NCBI RefSeq assembly: GCF_003865405.1
Contig: NZ_RQVQ01000020.1
Location: forward strand, 1-64,000
Source: Paenimyroides tangerinum
GTDB taxonomy: Bacteria; Bacteroidota; Bacteroidia; Flavobacteriales; Flavobacteriaceae
DNA length: 64,000 nucleotides
Direction of reading: 5' to 3'
Each line of letters opens with the position of its first letter. Position 1 is the first letter of the stretch. Shown one piece after another: positions 40,163 to 49,989 of this stretch. Under the pieces are notes generated by a model. It made no database searches and had not been told where the DNA came from. It was given only the letters and a program-made list of their open reading frames with translations. A program made the translations under genes and the position numbers.

Positions 40163-42958
40163 TTATTTTTCTCTTACAATTTGTATCCAACCCGTAATCA
40201 TTTCTCTTGGTGTTTGAATGGCATAAAAATACGTTCCGCTTGGTAATGGATTTCCGTTTTTATCTTGACCAATCCATTCGTTTTTATAACCTTGCCCAAA
40301 AACATAAACTTCTTTTCCATAGCGATTAATTACTTTCAATCCCATAACTTCAAGATTATTCAAAGTAAATGTATCATTAAGTCCATCGCCATTTGGTGAA
40401 ATTCCTTTCGGAATCAAACAATTTACATCGGCTAAATCAATAGAAGCGATTTGCGTACAACCTTCTGGAGTTGTTACCTCAACATTATAACTTCCGTCTT
40501 CTTCGACAAAAAATTCATTGTTTGTCGAATTAATTCCATTTCCTGACCATTGATAAGTTAAATTACTCCAAACGCCATTTTCACTAATATCTAAAATCGA
40601 AAGTAAATATTTATTTTCAAAACAACCGCCTTGAATCACAATATCAATATCTCGAGTAATCTTAATTGTTGTTTCAAATTCTTTCGATTCGCCACATCTA
40701 GGTTCAGCAACGTTGTATTTATATTTAACTATATATTCTCCAGGTTCGGTCAATTCAACATTAATTTCACCCGTTTGTGCGTTAATGTCCAATCCAGCTG
40801 AACCACTGAATATTCCTCCAAAAGTAAAATCATTTGGAGTGATTGGTGATACTTTATCATGGTTACTTTTACAAATTGGATTTTGATAAGCAAAATTAAC
40901 TATCGGAATTTCGTATGCTTTAAAATCTAAAATAATTGGAGCAATCGTTACACAATCATTAAATCCAATAGTAGCAATTCTAACATAAATAGTTTGGGAT
41001 TGTGATATAATAAAATTCTGAATATCAATTGAACTTACATTATCAATAGCATTTTGATTTGTATTGAAATACGTAATTTGATAATTAGCGTTATTTTGAT
41101 TTGATAAAAATGTATTCGTTAAAGCTTCGAAATCTACTTGCTGAACACCGTCTGGTTCTAAATCACAAACTAAAAATGGACTTGGAATCAATGTTGCATC
41201 AAACGGATTGATAAAAGTTACAACAATTTCATCACTAATACTTGATTGCGTACAATTTTCTTTTTCAACTTCAATTTTATACGTTCCTGATTCAGTAACG
41301 GAAATATTTAAAGTATTGTAAAGATTAACATCCATCAAAATATTATCTTTAAACCATTTGATAGAGGTTATATCTCCATCTCCGATTGTGTCAATTATAC
41401 CAGATAAATCAACACTTGGCGTATTACAAACAGTGATATCTTCGCCTAAATCTACCTCACATAAAAAATCACAATTCGTAGAACCTGCACCTGGAGCATT
41501 AGAATTGGTTTGTTCTAATTTGATAAAACCAGACAAACCGTCCCAGTTTGCAATAAGTACCGCATATATTTGTCCAACTTGTGCATTTGGAATTGACATC
41601 GTTTCAATGGCTGCTGGACTTGGACTACAATCTACAATATTTCCATAAGGATAAAAATTTGGATTAACTGCTCCAGGATTTACAACTTGTAAATATCCCG
41701 GACAAGCCGAACAATATTCGATTTCTATATTTGAGCAGGCTTGATCTAACGAATTAAAAGGTCCAAAAGCCACATAATCAACATCAAGAGGAGTTCCGGT
41801 TGGAACACCAGATGCATTAAAAGATGTATTTTGAACAATATTAAATTCTAAATTTCCTGGAGTATCAACTTCAAAATAATACCAAATCGCATTTGGTGTA
41901 AATCCTAAACAACCAATTGGTCCATAGCCCGAAGTATTACTTGAACCAAAATTATTTTGAAATACAATAGCTCCAGAATCACCACAAAACGGATTTGCTA
42001 AAGCTGCACTTGGAATGGTTTTAAAATATTCTGGTGTCCAATTACTTTTCGAAGTTGCACTACAAATAGCTCGAACCCAAACGGTGTACCAAGTATCGGC
42101 AACCAATCCAGTCGTAGAAAAAGAATTGATATTTGTAAGCGTTCCTGTAGCTAAAGGAGGTGAACCAGCAGATACAACACAAAATTCCCATTGTGTTTCA
42201 TTCTGTCCTGGATTCCAACTAAAATCAACTGTAGTCTGGTTTACACAACTAACCAAATGCGTTATATCTTTACAAGCTGGTTTTGCATCAATAATTACAT
42301 CATCTAAATAAACTCCTCTTCCTAAAGGATAAGCGTTTCGATTTACTTGAAATCCTACATTGATAACTCCAGTCAGAGGCAGCAATGTTTGAATATTAAC
42401 CAAATCAACCTTAACCTCAACATAAAAATCATTTTGAAAAGTTTTACCAGGAAGAATGGTAGTTGTAAAATTTGCTAAATTAGCACCTCCAGTAGTTGAA
42501 ACAGCAACCTTAATTACTTGGTCAACTTGCCAATTTCCGTGTAAATGAGGTGACAATTTTACATGAAATTTTAATTCTTTAGTTCCTGGAATTGCATCTA
42601 AATTTATATTCGGAGAAATCAACCAATCATTTGTTGAACCAAAAGATAAATTTTGAACTGGTAATTGCTTACAACCATTCCCTTCATTAGTATTTGTTGA
42701 GCTAGTAGTCCAAGCAACATTATCATTGTTTACATTAAAAGCATTCCAACAATTGGCTGAGGTTGAAGCTGTATTGAATGTTTCATGAAATGGAACTGGA
42801 AAAATAGTTGCACATTGATCAAAAAAAGCTCTTTCAGCTACTTGCCTTTTGAATGATTCAATCAAATCTTTATCCTTAATATTTTTATCGGATGCAAACG
42901 CATTCAAACAAATTAAAGAGGTGATTAAAAATAATAGAAATAAAGTAGTTTTTTTCAT
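40163..42958 (-). CDS. T9SS type-B cargo protein with fibronectin/Ig-like repeats
   Basis: This is a 931-residue secreted protein with a signal peptide ending 'LICLNAFA'. A jelly-roll-like module (about 55-225), a fibronectin type III domain (about 230-310, 'TVDFSWNPGQNETQWEF') and a long Ig/PKD-like region are followed by the type-B sorting domain: 'KGISPNGDGLNDTFTL', 'VINRYGKEVYVFG', 'GNPLPSGTYFYAI'. The protein is thus exported by the type IX system to the cell surface. The target is unknown. It is not adjacent to other T9SS genes. Confidence 0.92.
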   Translation of the reverse strand: MKKTTLFLLFLITSLICLNAFASDKNIKDKDLIESFKRQVAERAFFDQCATIFPVPFHETFNTASTSANCWNAFNVNNDNVAWTTSSTNTNEGNGCKQLPVQNLSFGSTNDWLISPNINLDAIPGTKELKFHVKLSPHLHGNWQVDQVIKVAVSTTGGANLANFTTTILPGKTFQNDFYVEVKVDLVNIQTLLPLTGVINVGFQVNRNAYPLGRGVYLDDVIIDAKPACKDITHLVSCVNQTTVDFSWNPGQNETQWEFCVVSAGSPPLATGTLTNINSFSTTGLVADTWYTVWVRAICSATSKSNWTPEYFKTIPSAALANPFCGDSGAIVFQNNFGSSNTSGYGPIGCLGFTPNAIWYYFEVDTPGNLEFNIVQNTSFNASGVPTGTPLDVDYVAFGPFNSLDQACSNIEIEYCSACPGYLQVVNPGAVNPNFYPYGNIVDCSPSPAAIETMSIPNAQVGQIYAVLIANWDGLSGFIKLEQTNSNAPGAGSTNCDFLCEVDLGEDITVCNTPSVDLSGIIDTIGDGDITSIKWFKDNILMDVNLYNTLNISVTESGTYKIEVEKENCTQSSISDEIVVTFINPFDATLIPSPFLVCDLEPDGVQQVDFEALTNTFLSNQNNANYQITYFNTNQNAIDNVSSIDIQNFIISQSQTIYVRIATIGFNDCVTIAPIILDFKAYEIPIVNFAYQNPICKSNHDKVSPITPNDFTFGGIFSGSAGLDINAQTGEINVELTEPGEYIVKYKYNVAEPRCGESKEFETTIKITRDIDIVIQGGCFENKYLLSILDISENGVWSNLTYQWSGNGINSTNNEFFVEEDGSYNVEVTTPEGCTQIASIDLADVNCLIPKGISPNGDGLNDTFTLNNLEVMGLKVINRYGKEVYVFGQGYKNEWIGQDKNGNPLPSGTYFYAIQTPREMITGWIQIVREK

Positions 42959-43000
42959 GCTAATAATCTTACATTTTACTCAAAATGATGTGTATGCGAT

Positions 43001-43030
43001 AAAAATAACTAAAAATAACTAAAAATAACT
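43001..43030. repeat. Three perfect 10-bp tandem repeats
   Basis: AAAAATAACT occurs three times in a row between the T9SS cargo gene start and the end of the P-type ATPase gene. The run is too short to be a CRISPR. It may reflect slippage. Confidence 0.85.
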
Positions 43031-43050
43031 AAACTATTTATTTTTTTGTG

Positions 43051-45453
43051 TTATAATTTAATTCTCTTTAATCTCAAAGCATTTGATATTACTGAAACCG
43101 AACTCAAACACATTGCTAAAGCTGCTACCATTGGTGACAATAAAGTATTAGTTGCATAATAAAAAACACCTGCGGCAATTGCTATTCCGATTACGTTATA
43201 AACAAATGCGAAAAATAGATTCTCTTTAATATTTTTAATAACTTTTTCACTTAAACGAATTGATTTTTCTACATTAGAAAACGAATGATTTAACAGTGTT
43301 ATTTTAGAAAAATCTTTAGCTAAATCCGAACCATTTCCCATAGCAATTCCAATATTCGCTTTCGCTAAAGCTGGAGCGTCGTTGATTCCATCACCAATCA
43401 TGGTAATAATTTTTCCTTCGGATTGGATTTTTTCAATCATTTGTAATTTATCCTCTGGAAGTTGTGAAGCAAAAACTTTATCAATTCCAATTTGTTTTGC
43501 GATAGCTTCTGCCGTTTTTTTATGGTCGCCAGTTAACATAATTACTTCGATTCCTTTTGAATGTAAGAATGAAATGGTTTCAGAAACTTCTGGTTTTATT
43601 GCATCGTGAATTACGGCTAATCCAATAATTTCGGTATTTATAACAACATACGAAACTGTTTTTCCTAAATCTTGAACCTGTTGAACTTGATTTTTAATTT
43701 CTTCAGAAACCTGAATTTTATTTTGATTTAATAAGGCTTCATTTCCTAACAAAATCTTTTTAGACTCAATCATACCTTGAATTCCTTTCCCAGCAATATT
43801 CGCAACCATTTTTGTTGGTTTAATATCCAATTGATAATAGGTTGCTTTGTCTTTAAAAGCTTTCGCAATCGGATGTTCGCTATTTGCGTTTAATTGCGCT
43901 GTTAATAAAACCAATTCTTTTTCTGAGTAATTTTGTAACGGAATAATTTCTTCAAGTGAAGGTTTTCCTTCGGTCAATGTTCCGGTTTTATCAGTGATTA
44001 CGACATTTGTTTTTTCTAATAATTCTAAAGCTTCTGCATTTTTGATTAAGATTCCATATTGTGCACCTTTGCCAATTCCCATTGAAATGGAAACAGGAGT
44101 TGCTAAACCTAACGCACACGGACAAGCAATGATTAAAACTGAAATTGCATTTTGTAAACCAAATAACCAAGAAGCTTCTAAAGAAAAATAGCTCCAATAA
44201 AAAAAAGTCAATACAGAAATTCCAACAACAATTGGAACAAAATATCCTGAAATGGAATCTGCTAAACGTTGAATTGGTGCACGTGATAAACCAGCTTTAT
44301 TCACCATTTCAATTATTTTAGCAATTGTAGTTGCTTGTCCAACCTGAACAGCTTTCATTGTAAAAGTTTGGTCGGTATTAATGCTTCCGGCTAGAACTTT
44401 ATCGTTTATCGATTTTTCGATTGGTAGTGGTTCTCCCGTTAATAAAGCTTCGTTTACCGAGGTTGAACCTGAAAAAATAATTCCATCAACCGGAATTTTT
44501 TCTCCTGGCTTTACAAGTAATTCATCATTAATTTGAACTTTATCAATATCAATTTCTGAATGATTTCCGTTGATTATAATTGTTGCTTTTTGAGGAATTA
44601 AATTCAATAAATGTTCTAAGGAAGATTTTGTTTTTTGATGCGCTTTGGCTTCTAACCATTGTCCTAAAATCATTAAGGTAAAAATAACAGCAACACTTTC
44701 AAAATAAATGGGTAAATGTTCTGACGAATGAAAATTATGTGGATTTAAAATCACGTAAAATGAAAACAAATAAGCTGCTATTGCTCCTAAACCAATCAAA
44801 CTAAACATATTTAAATTCCAAGTTTTGAAAGAAATCCAAGCGCGTTTTAAATAATTTCGTCCTAAAAATAAGACAAGACTCGCTCCAATAAATTGTAACC
44901 AGATTCCGAAATCAAATGAAATAAATTGATAAATAAAACTATCGTGCTTCATTCCAAACATCGCAATAATAAAAACGGGAATAGTTATAATTAAAGATTG
45001 ATAAAATAGTTTTTTAAGATGATTAACCTCATCGTTATCATTTGGATTTCCGCCAATTTTTACTAAATCCATTCCACAAATCGGGCAACCGACATTACTG
45101 TCATAAACTTTATCGCCTTCACACAACATCGGACAATAATATTTACCTGATAGATGTTCTAAATTTTTAGGCGTTTCGTTGTGTTTATCGGAACTGTGAA
45201 TGGCGTGATGGGCAATTTCTGAATATGTTTGGGTTCCGTTTTCATCTACGATAATTTCTTGAATCGTATAAGGACCTTTATGAGAAAGCGCATGTTGAAG
45301 TTCTTCTAGCGGAATTTTCTTTTTCGATTCAATTACAGCTTCAGCTGGTTGTAAATGAACTTCAACATATTCTGTAACCGATTGTAGTGCCTGAATAACT
45401 TTGGCTTGACAACCGCTACAAGTCATTTCATTTATTTTATATCTTGTTTTCAT
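43051..45453 (-). CDS. copA: Copper-type P1B ATPase
   Basis: This is an 800-residue heavy-metal exporting ATPase. In order: an N-terminal HMA domain with 'MTCSGCQAKV', a heavy-metal-binding domain 'YYCPMLCEGDKVYDSNVGCP', membrane helices, the A-domain 'TGEPLPIEKS', the metal-transport 'CPCALGLATPVS', phosphorylation site 'DKTGTLTEGKP', 'SEHPIAKAF' and 'GDGINDAPALAKANIGIAMG'. CPC with this N-terminal layout indicates Cu(I) export. It stands alone on its strand; no regulator is next to it. Confidence 0.94.
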   Translation of the reverse strand: MKTRYKINEMTCSGCQAKVIQALQSVTEYVEVHLQPAEAVIESKKKIPLEELQHALSHKGPYTIQEIIVDENGTQTYSEIAHHAIHSSDKHNETPKNLEHLSGKYYCPMLCEGDKVYDSNVGCPICGMDLVKIGGNPNDNDEVNHLKKLFYQSLIITIPVFIIAMFGMKHDSFIYQFISFDFGIWLQFIGASLVLFLGRNYLKRAWISFKTWNLNMFSLIGLGAIAAYLFSFYVILNPHNFHSSEHLPIYFESVAVIFTLMILGQWLEAKAHQKTKSSLEHLLNLIPQKATIIINGNHSEIDIDKVQINDELLVKPGEKIPVDGIIFSGSTSVNEALLTGEPLPIEKSINDKVLAGSINTDQTFTMKAVQVGQATTIAKIIEMVNKAGLSRAPIQRLADSISGYFVPIVVGISVLTFFYWSYFSLEASWLFGLQNAISVLIIACPCALGLATPVSISMGIGKGAQYGILIKNAEALELLEKTNVVITDKTGTLTEGKPSLEEIIPLQNYSEKELVLLTAQLNANSEHPIAKAFKDKATYYQLDIKPTKMVANIAGKGIQGMIESKKILLGNEALLNQNKIQVSEEIKNQVQQVQDLGKTVSYVVINTEIIGLAVIHDAIKPEVSETISFLHSKGIEVIMLTGDHKKTAEAIAKQIGIDKVFASQLPEDKLQMIEKIQSEGKIITMIGDGINDAPALAKANIGIAMGNGSDLAKDFSKITLLNHSFSNVEKSIRLSEKVIKNIKENLFFAFVYNVIGIAIAAGVFYYATNTLLSPMVAALAMCLSSVSVISNALRLKRIKL

Positions 45454-45524
45454 GATAATCTAATTTAGATTGGTAAAGATATTTAGATTTCAAGAAAATA
45501 ATTTTACATAATTTCTGGAATGAT

Positions 45525-46074
45525 TTATATAATTTCAGGATTATTTGCTTTTTTAGAAATTTTATCTGCTTTCCAAATACAATAAATTGAATAGAACATA
45601 AATAGCAAAATTAAACTCATCTCAAAAGTTCTGAAATGTTCTCTTTTAATAAGTAATTCAGTTAATGGTTCTGACAAATAATTAATAACTAATAATCCAA
45701 TTAAATGAATTAAACCATCTGTAAAGCTAATCTTTAATTTATAGAAATATTTAAAAACCAACAGTATCAAAAATGACACAAAGAAAAAACATATAAAAAT
45801 CTATCAAATCAAATTTCTTTAAAAGATAAATCAGCTTACTTTTTGATAATATATCAAAACTTAAGAACCAAAAATCCAAAATCAAGATTAAATAAACTAA
45901 AAGAATATTGAGCGAAACATTTAGGTATTTTCTAATTCCATCATAATACTTTATAGGAAAACAATAAGCCACGAATACTGGATAAACCAACATTGTTTGA
46001 GGAATTATGATCGTAATGAATAGTAATAATATTAAGAAAAATAAGTTATAATTATTCTTTAATAAATTTGACAT
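45525..46074 (-). pseudogene. Small membrane protein split by a frameshift
   Basis: Two frames overlap: residues 1-107 from 46074 and 84 residues ending at 45525. Removing one base from the six-base A run at 45784-45789 joins them into one polytopic membrane protein of about 182 residues, reading MFFFVSFLILLVFKYFYK across the junction. The joined length divides evenly into codons. It is strongly hydrophobic with about six helices and no recognised family. It may be a real inactivation or a sequencing error in the homopolymer. Confidence 0.65.
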
Positions 46075-46114
46075 TCTCTGTTGTATTGCTTTTTTTAATG
46101 TAATACATTTTTTT

Positions 46115-46765
46115 CTATTCTTGATGTAATTTTTTACTTCCTAAATTATAAATAAAACGAACATTGAAACTACCTCCAACATTTCCAATAAAAGGTGTGT
46201 ATTGTGTTTTGTGAATATTACTAAAAAAACTAATATATTCTTGATGTTCAATTCCTAAAGAAATTTGCTCTGTAATTTTGAATTTATAACCAATTCCAAA
46301 ACCAAAACCAACTTGAGTATCACGTATTCCTGTCATGTCGCTTTTTTGTTTATTAATTGAAACAGCTTGAAGATAAGAAAGTACAGGTCCGAAATTTAAA
46401 TTCCAATTTCTATCACTACCAAAATGCCAATTAGCATTAAAAGGAATATGAATATAATTTAATTTTTCTGTTATAGAATTGCTATAAATATAGCCATTCA
46501 CGAAATGTTCACTTTTTATTTTAGAACCGAAAGTTCTATATTCTAAACCTAATAAAAAACTCCAACGGTTATTACTATAAAAATCTGCACGAACACCATA
46601 AGTTGGAGTATAGATTGATTGGTTATTGTGTAATGAAATATCACCGTAATAATTTGAACTCGCTAATCCTAAAGAAGCAGATAATTCAATATCGTTTTTT
46701 TTTTTGATTTGTGCTTTAGTAGCAAAAGTTGCTAATAAAGAAATGACTATAATTTTTTTGTTCAT
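46115..46765 (-). CDS. Outer-membrane beta-barrel protein
   Basis: This is a 216-residue protein with signal peptide 'ISLLATFATKAQ' and a mature part of alternating strands ('FGFGIGYKFKITEQISLGIE', 'GGSFNVRFIYNLG'), as in PorT-like or OmpW-like small barrels. I chose the ATG at 46765 because a longer frame to 46966 lies over the start of yebC and has no signal peptide. The function is unknown. It diverges from yebC. Confidence 0.82.
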   Translation of the reverse strand: MNKKIIVISLLATFATKAQIKKKNDIELSASLGLASSNYYGDISLHNNQSIYTPTYGVRADFYSNNRWSFLLGLEYRTFGSKIKSEHFVNGYIYSNSITEKLNYIHIPFNANWHFGSDRNWNLNFGPVLSYLQAVSINKQKSDMTGIRDTQVGFGFGIGYKFKITEQISLGIEHQEYISFFSNIHKTQYTPFIGNVGGSFNVRFIYNLGSKKLHQE

Positions 46766-46846
46766 AATTAATAAAATAGTTGGTGATTTTTTTTTTAGAA
46801 AAAAACCTTTTGTTAATTTTGTCAAATATAAAATAAAAAAACAGAA

Positions 46847-47557
46847 ATGGGAAGAGCGTTTGAATTTAGAAAGGCTAGAAAAATGAAACGTTGGTCTGCA
46901 ATGGCTAAAACGTTTACACGAATTGGTAAAGACATTGTTATTGCTGTTAAAGAAGGCGGACCTCACCCAGAAAGTAATTCACGTTTGCGAGCTGTTATTC
47001 AGAATGCGAAAGCAGCTAATATGCCAAAAGAAAACGTAGAACGTGCAATTAAAAAAGCTTCTGATAAAGATACAGCTAACTATAAAGAAGTTCTTTTTGA
47101 AGGCTATGCACCTCACGGAATTGCTTTACTTATTGAAACTGCAACTGACAATAACAACAGAACTGTAGCTAATATTCGTTCGTATTTTAACAAATGTAAT
47201 GGAACAATGGGAACTCAAGGTTCTGTTGAATTCATGTTTGACCACACTTGTAATTTCCGTTTAGCAAAAATCGAAGGTTTAGATTTAGAAGAATTTGAAT
47301 TAGAATTAATTGATTTAGGAGTTGATGAAGTTTTCGAGGATGAAGATGGAATTATGATTTACGGTCCTTTCAATAGTTTTGGTTCAATTCAAAAAGAATT
47401 AGAAGAAAGAAAATTAGAAATTTTATCATCTGGTTTTGACCGTATTCCGCAGGTTACAAAAGAATTAACGGAAGAGCAAATTGCAGATGTTGAAAAATTA
47501 TTAGAAAAAATTGAGGAAGATGATGACGTTCAAAACGTTTTTCATACAATGGCTTAA
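46847..47557 (+). CDS. yebC: YebC/PmpR family DNA-binding regulator
   Basis: This is a 236-residue YebC-family protein: 'MGRAFEFRKARKMKRWSAMA' opens it, and 'GGPHPESNSRLRAVIQNAKA', 'MPKENVERAIKKA' and 'LFEGYAPHGIALLIETATDN' are the diagnostic blocks. YebC-type proteins have been described as regulators and more recently as translation-associated factors. The start lies close to the diverging outer-membrane gene. A palindromic terminator follows. Confidence 0.95.
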   Translation: MGRAFEFRKARKMKRWSAMAKTFTRIGKDIVIAVKEGGPHPESNSRLRAVIQNAKAANMPKENVERAIKKASDKDTANYKEVLFEGYAPHGIALLIETATDNNNRTVANIRSYFNKCNGTMGTQGSVEFMFDHTCNFRLAKIEGLDLEEFELELIDLGVDEVFEDEDGIMIYGPFNSFGSIQKELEERKLEILSSGFDRIPQVTKELTEEQIADVEKLLEKIEEDDDVQNVFHTMA

Positions 47558-47570
47558 TTTTAAAACATAA

Positions 47571-47596
47571 AAAAATCCGACAATTGTCGGATTTTT
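47571..47596. terminator. Bidirectional terminator after yebC
   Basis: A perfect 26-base palindrome (AAAAATCCGACAA and its complement) lies between the convergent yebC and cold-shock genes, with T runs on both sides. Confidence 0.9.
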
Positions 47597-47601
47597 TTTA
47601 A

Positions 47602-48015
47602 TTATATAGACATCATTTCGGTTAATGTTAAACCTCTTGAAGCTTTTTTATATTTGAAAAGAATTACTTCGTCTTTTTTTACAGGCTTACTTAAATCGTC
47701 ATATCTGAAATAAACATCTTCTCCTGAAGTAGTTATTGATATAAATCCGAATTTTTTAGCATCATCCATAAACTTTACTTTCCCAGAAACGAAATCACTT
47801 TCATCTCCTCTACTTGTATTAATATCACGTTGTTTTTCTGGAGGAGTACTAGTTAAACGACCTAAAAAATCAACATAAACAAATTGTTCTTCTAATGATT
47901 TTCCTTTATTATTATTATCTTTTCGCTCTTCTTTTTTCTTAACCTTATCTTGCTTTTTTTTCATTTTGCCTTTGGCTATCTCAGATTTACGAAAAGTTTG
48001 TTGATTTTTTGACAT
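47602..48015 (-). CDS. Cold-shock-domain protein with lysine-rich N-terminus
   Basis: This is a 137-residue protein. The first ~70 residues are a lysine-rich tail ('KMKKKQDKVKKKEERKDNN'); the last ~65 form a cold-shock OB-fold, 'SGKVKFMDDAKKFGFISITT' and 'DVYFRYDDLSKPV', with the RNP-1-like 'KKFGFI' in place of KGFGFI. Such proteins bind single-stranded nucleic acid and often act with RNA helicases. A TAACTTTG promoter element lies upstream on the same strand. The family is clear; the partner is not. Confidence 0.88.
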   Translation of the reverse strand: MSKNQQTFRKSEIAKGKMKKKQDKVKKKEERKDNNNKGKSLEEQFVYVDFLGRLTSTPPEKQRDINTSRGDESDFVSGKVKFMDDAKKFGFISITTSGEDVYFRYDDLSKPVKKDEVILFKYKKASRGLTLTEMMSI

Positions 48016-48105
48016 ATTTTATTTTTAAAATTATTCGATAGTATGAAGTCGGATGTAGGAAAACTAGAAGATTTTTTCAGGAAGAACTATAAGAAGACTT
48101 TATGC

Positions 48106-48113
48106 AAAGTTAC
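48106..48113 (-). promoter_or_regulatory. -7 element before the cold-shock gene
   Basis: On the minus strand TAACTTTG matches TAnnTTTG and lies about 90 bases upstream of the ATG, leaving a long leader, as is usual for cold-shock genes. No clear -33 TTG was found. Confidence 0.45.
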
Positions 48114-48180
48114 GTAAAAATTACTAATTTCTATTATAAGTATTCGAGTAAGTTAAAAATTGAATTTTTAAAACAAAAAA

Positions 48181-48202
48181 AGCTTCATATTCCTATGAAG
48201 CT
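48181..48202 (-). terminator. Terminator after the DUF2750 gene
   Basis: AGCTTCATA pairs with TATGAAGCT around TTCC; the plus-strand A run before it becomes the U tail of the leftward transcript. Confidence 0.85.
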
Positions 48203-48214
48203 CAATATTTTATA

Positions 48215-48664
48215 TTAACCAAACATTTTTTTAATTTGATTTTCGATGTCTTGTATATTTTTAAAATGTTCAAATTCTAAATCTATTTTTTTTGATTTTA
48301 ATTTTTTAGTGATAGCTAAAATCAAATCGATTGGGTCAATTTCCAAACCTATCATTTGAGCATTGAAATCTAATCCTACTAAAAAGCTGTCGTTATAAAT
48401 TCCAACGCACCAATCTTCAAGAAAAGATGCAATTTGAACTTCTTGAACCTTAAAATTAGACCAATCTTCAACACAACAAGATTTAGCTAAATTTTCTTCA
48501 CTCCAAAAACAAAAAACGGTTACTGGCTCTCCCGATTCATTTGTAAACTGATTAGAACCGCATAAAGCGAAAGCATCTTTGCTTTCCATACTATAAACAA
48601 CACCATCTTCACATATTTTGTTTACAAAATTTTCTAAAATCAAATTTGGTTGTTGCTCATTCAT
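48215..48664 (-). CDS. DUF2750 family protein
   Basis: This is a 149-residue cytoplasmic protein of the DUF2750 family: 'VTVFCFWSEENLAKSC', 'FLEDWCVGIYNDSFLVGLDF' and 'GLEIDPIDLI' follow the family pattern (PFWS... , FLexWLpGL..D...VGvNWd, GxEvePxdL). The function is unknown; such genes turn up next to toxin or immunity-type genes but also alone. It stands by itself with its own terminator and a TATCTTTG element upstream. Confidence 0.85.
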   Translation of the reverse strand: MNEQQPNLILENFVNKICEDGVVYSMESKDAFALCGSNQFTNESGEPVTVFCFWSEENLAKSCCVEDWSNFKVQEVQIASFLEDWCVGIYNDSFLVGLDFNAQMIGLEIDPIDLILAITKKLKSKKIDLEFEHFKNIQDIENQIKKMFG

Positions 48665-48790
48665 ATTTATCGTAATTAATTAATTGCAAAGATAACCTTT
48701 ATCATTCAAATTTTATCATTGAAACCGTGATAAAGAAGAAAAGATTTGATTTATCATTTACAAACTAGAGAAAAAATCTAATTCAAAAAA

Positions 48791-49066
48791 TTATTGAATC
48801 TCGGCACTCAAACCAGCATCCAAAAGTGCAGAACACATAGGTACCAATTCTTTCATACTTCCGGTTTTTACGGTACATTTTCCTTTATAATGAACTAATA
48901 AAGCACATTGTTCTGCTTGTAAAGCTTCGTGATTACAAACCCGAATTAAAGTTTCAATTACGTGATCAAAAGTATTTACATCATCGTTAAATAAAATAAT
49001 TTCGTTATTATTACCTAACAACTCTTCAACAGAAACTTCTTCTAATACTTCTTCTTTTGTACTCAT
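48791..49066 (-). CDS. clpS: ATP-dependent Clp protease adaptor
   Basis: ClpS binds proteins with N-end-rule signals and delivers them to the ClpAP/ClpCP protease. The product is 91 residues from the ATG at 49066, with 'LFNDDVNTFDHVIETLIRVC' as the N-degron pocket region and 'ALLVHYKGKCTVKTG' further on. Earlier in-frame starts lie inside prmA, so I chose 49066, 2 bases after the prmA stop. The prmA-clpS pair is cotranscribed. Confidence 0.94.
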   Translation of the reverse strand: MSTKEEVLEEVSVEELLGNNNEIILFNDDVNTFDHVIETLIRVCNHEALQAEQCALLVHYKGKCTVKTGSMKELVPMCSALLDAGLSAEIQ

Positions 49067-49068
49067 TT

Positions 49069-49908
49069 TTATTTTTTTATGAATTTTAAAGAAACCCAAT
49101 TATTACGTTCTAACTGAGAAATATATTCTAAACCTAATTTTTCAGCTTCCGTTTGAATAAAAGGAATATCTTCTGTATAAAAACCACTAAACAAAATAGT
49201 CGCATTTGCTTTCATCGTTTTCACGTAAGCGTGCATATCTTCTAACAAAATGTTTCTATTGATATTAGCAATTACTAAATCATATTTCGGTTCTGTAGTC
49301 AAAATTGACGCATCACCTTCAAAAACATCCATATTTGTAATGTTATTACGTTCGCCGTTTTCGATCGAATTTAAATAACACCAATTATCAATATCAATTG
49401 CATCAGCGTGTTTTGCACCTTTCATTAATGCTAAAATTGCCAAAATAGCCGTTCCACAACCCATATCTAAAACTTCCATATCTTTAACATCCATTGCTAA
49501 AAGATGTTTCATCATCATATATGTTGTTTCGTGATGACCGGTTCCGAAACTCATTTTAGGTTCGATGACAATTTCATATTCGGCGTTTTTCGTTTCGTGA
49601 AATGGTGCGCGAACATAACAAATTCCGTCAACATCAATTGGATCAAAATTTTTCTCCCATTCTTCATTCCAATTCACTTGTTCAATTTCTTCTTTTGTGA
49701 AAGTAATCTTGAACTCTTCAGAATCCAAAATATAAATATCTTCCAGAATATCTTCTGACCAAAGTGATTCTTGCACAAAAGCAGATAAGCCTTCTTCTGT
49801 TTCGATAAAGCTTTCAAATGCTTTTTCGCCTAATTCGGCAAGTAAAATTTCTACTCCAACCTCTTTAGGTTCAACTGTGAAATGATATGCGATATATTTT
49901 GGTTCCAT
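49069..49908 (-). CDS. prmA: Ribosomal protein L11 methyltransferase
   Basis: PrmA uses S-adenosylmethionine to methylate several amino groups of ribosomal protein L11. The 279-residue protein shows the N-terminal substrate-recognition domain, the SAM site 'VLDMGCGTAILAILALMKGA' and 'LVIANINRNIL', and the 'MSFGTGHHETTYMM' block. It is followed by clpS. The start lies 82 bases from the diverging porin gene start. Confidence 0.95.
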   Translation of the reverse strand: MEPKYIAYHFTVEPKEVGVEILLAELGEKAFESFIETEEGLSAFVQESLWSEDILEDIYILDSEEFKITFTKEEIEQVNWNEEWEKNFDPIDVDGICYVRAPFHETKNAEYEIVIEPKMSFGTGHHETTYMMMKHLLAMDVKDMEVLDMGCGTAILAILALMKGAKHADAIDIDNWCYLNSIENGERNNITNMDVFEGDASILTTEPKYDLVIANINRNILLEDMHAYVKTMKANATILFSGFYTEDIPFIQTEAEKLGLEYISQLERNNWVSLKFIKK

Positions 49909-49960
49909 TTTCTTAACGTTTTGATAATATTACTTAAATTAGTGGGTACAAAAATAATCA

Positions 49961-49968
49961 TAGTTTTG
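49961..49968 (+). promoter_or_regulatory. -7 element before the porin gene
   Basis: TAGTTTTG matches TAnnTTTG 21 bases before the ATG at 49990. The -33 element is unclear. Confidence 0.5.
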
Positions 49969-49989
49969 CGACATATATTAATAAATGTG

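Noticed and set aside
43001..43030. CRISPR-like array
   Set aside because: Three adjoining 10-base units without spacers are a simple tandem repeat.
46766..46966. N-terminal extension of the outer-membrane protein gene
   Set aside because: It would overlap yebC's start and places charged residues before a perfect signal peptide.
49882..49989. Extended porin start
   Set aside because: It overlaps prmA and adds a non-signal hydrophobic stretch before the true signal peptide.
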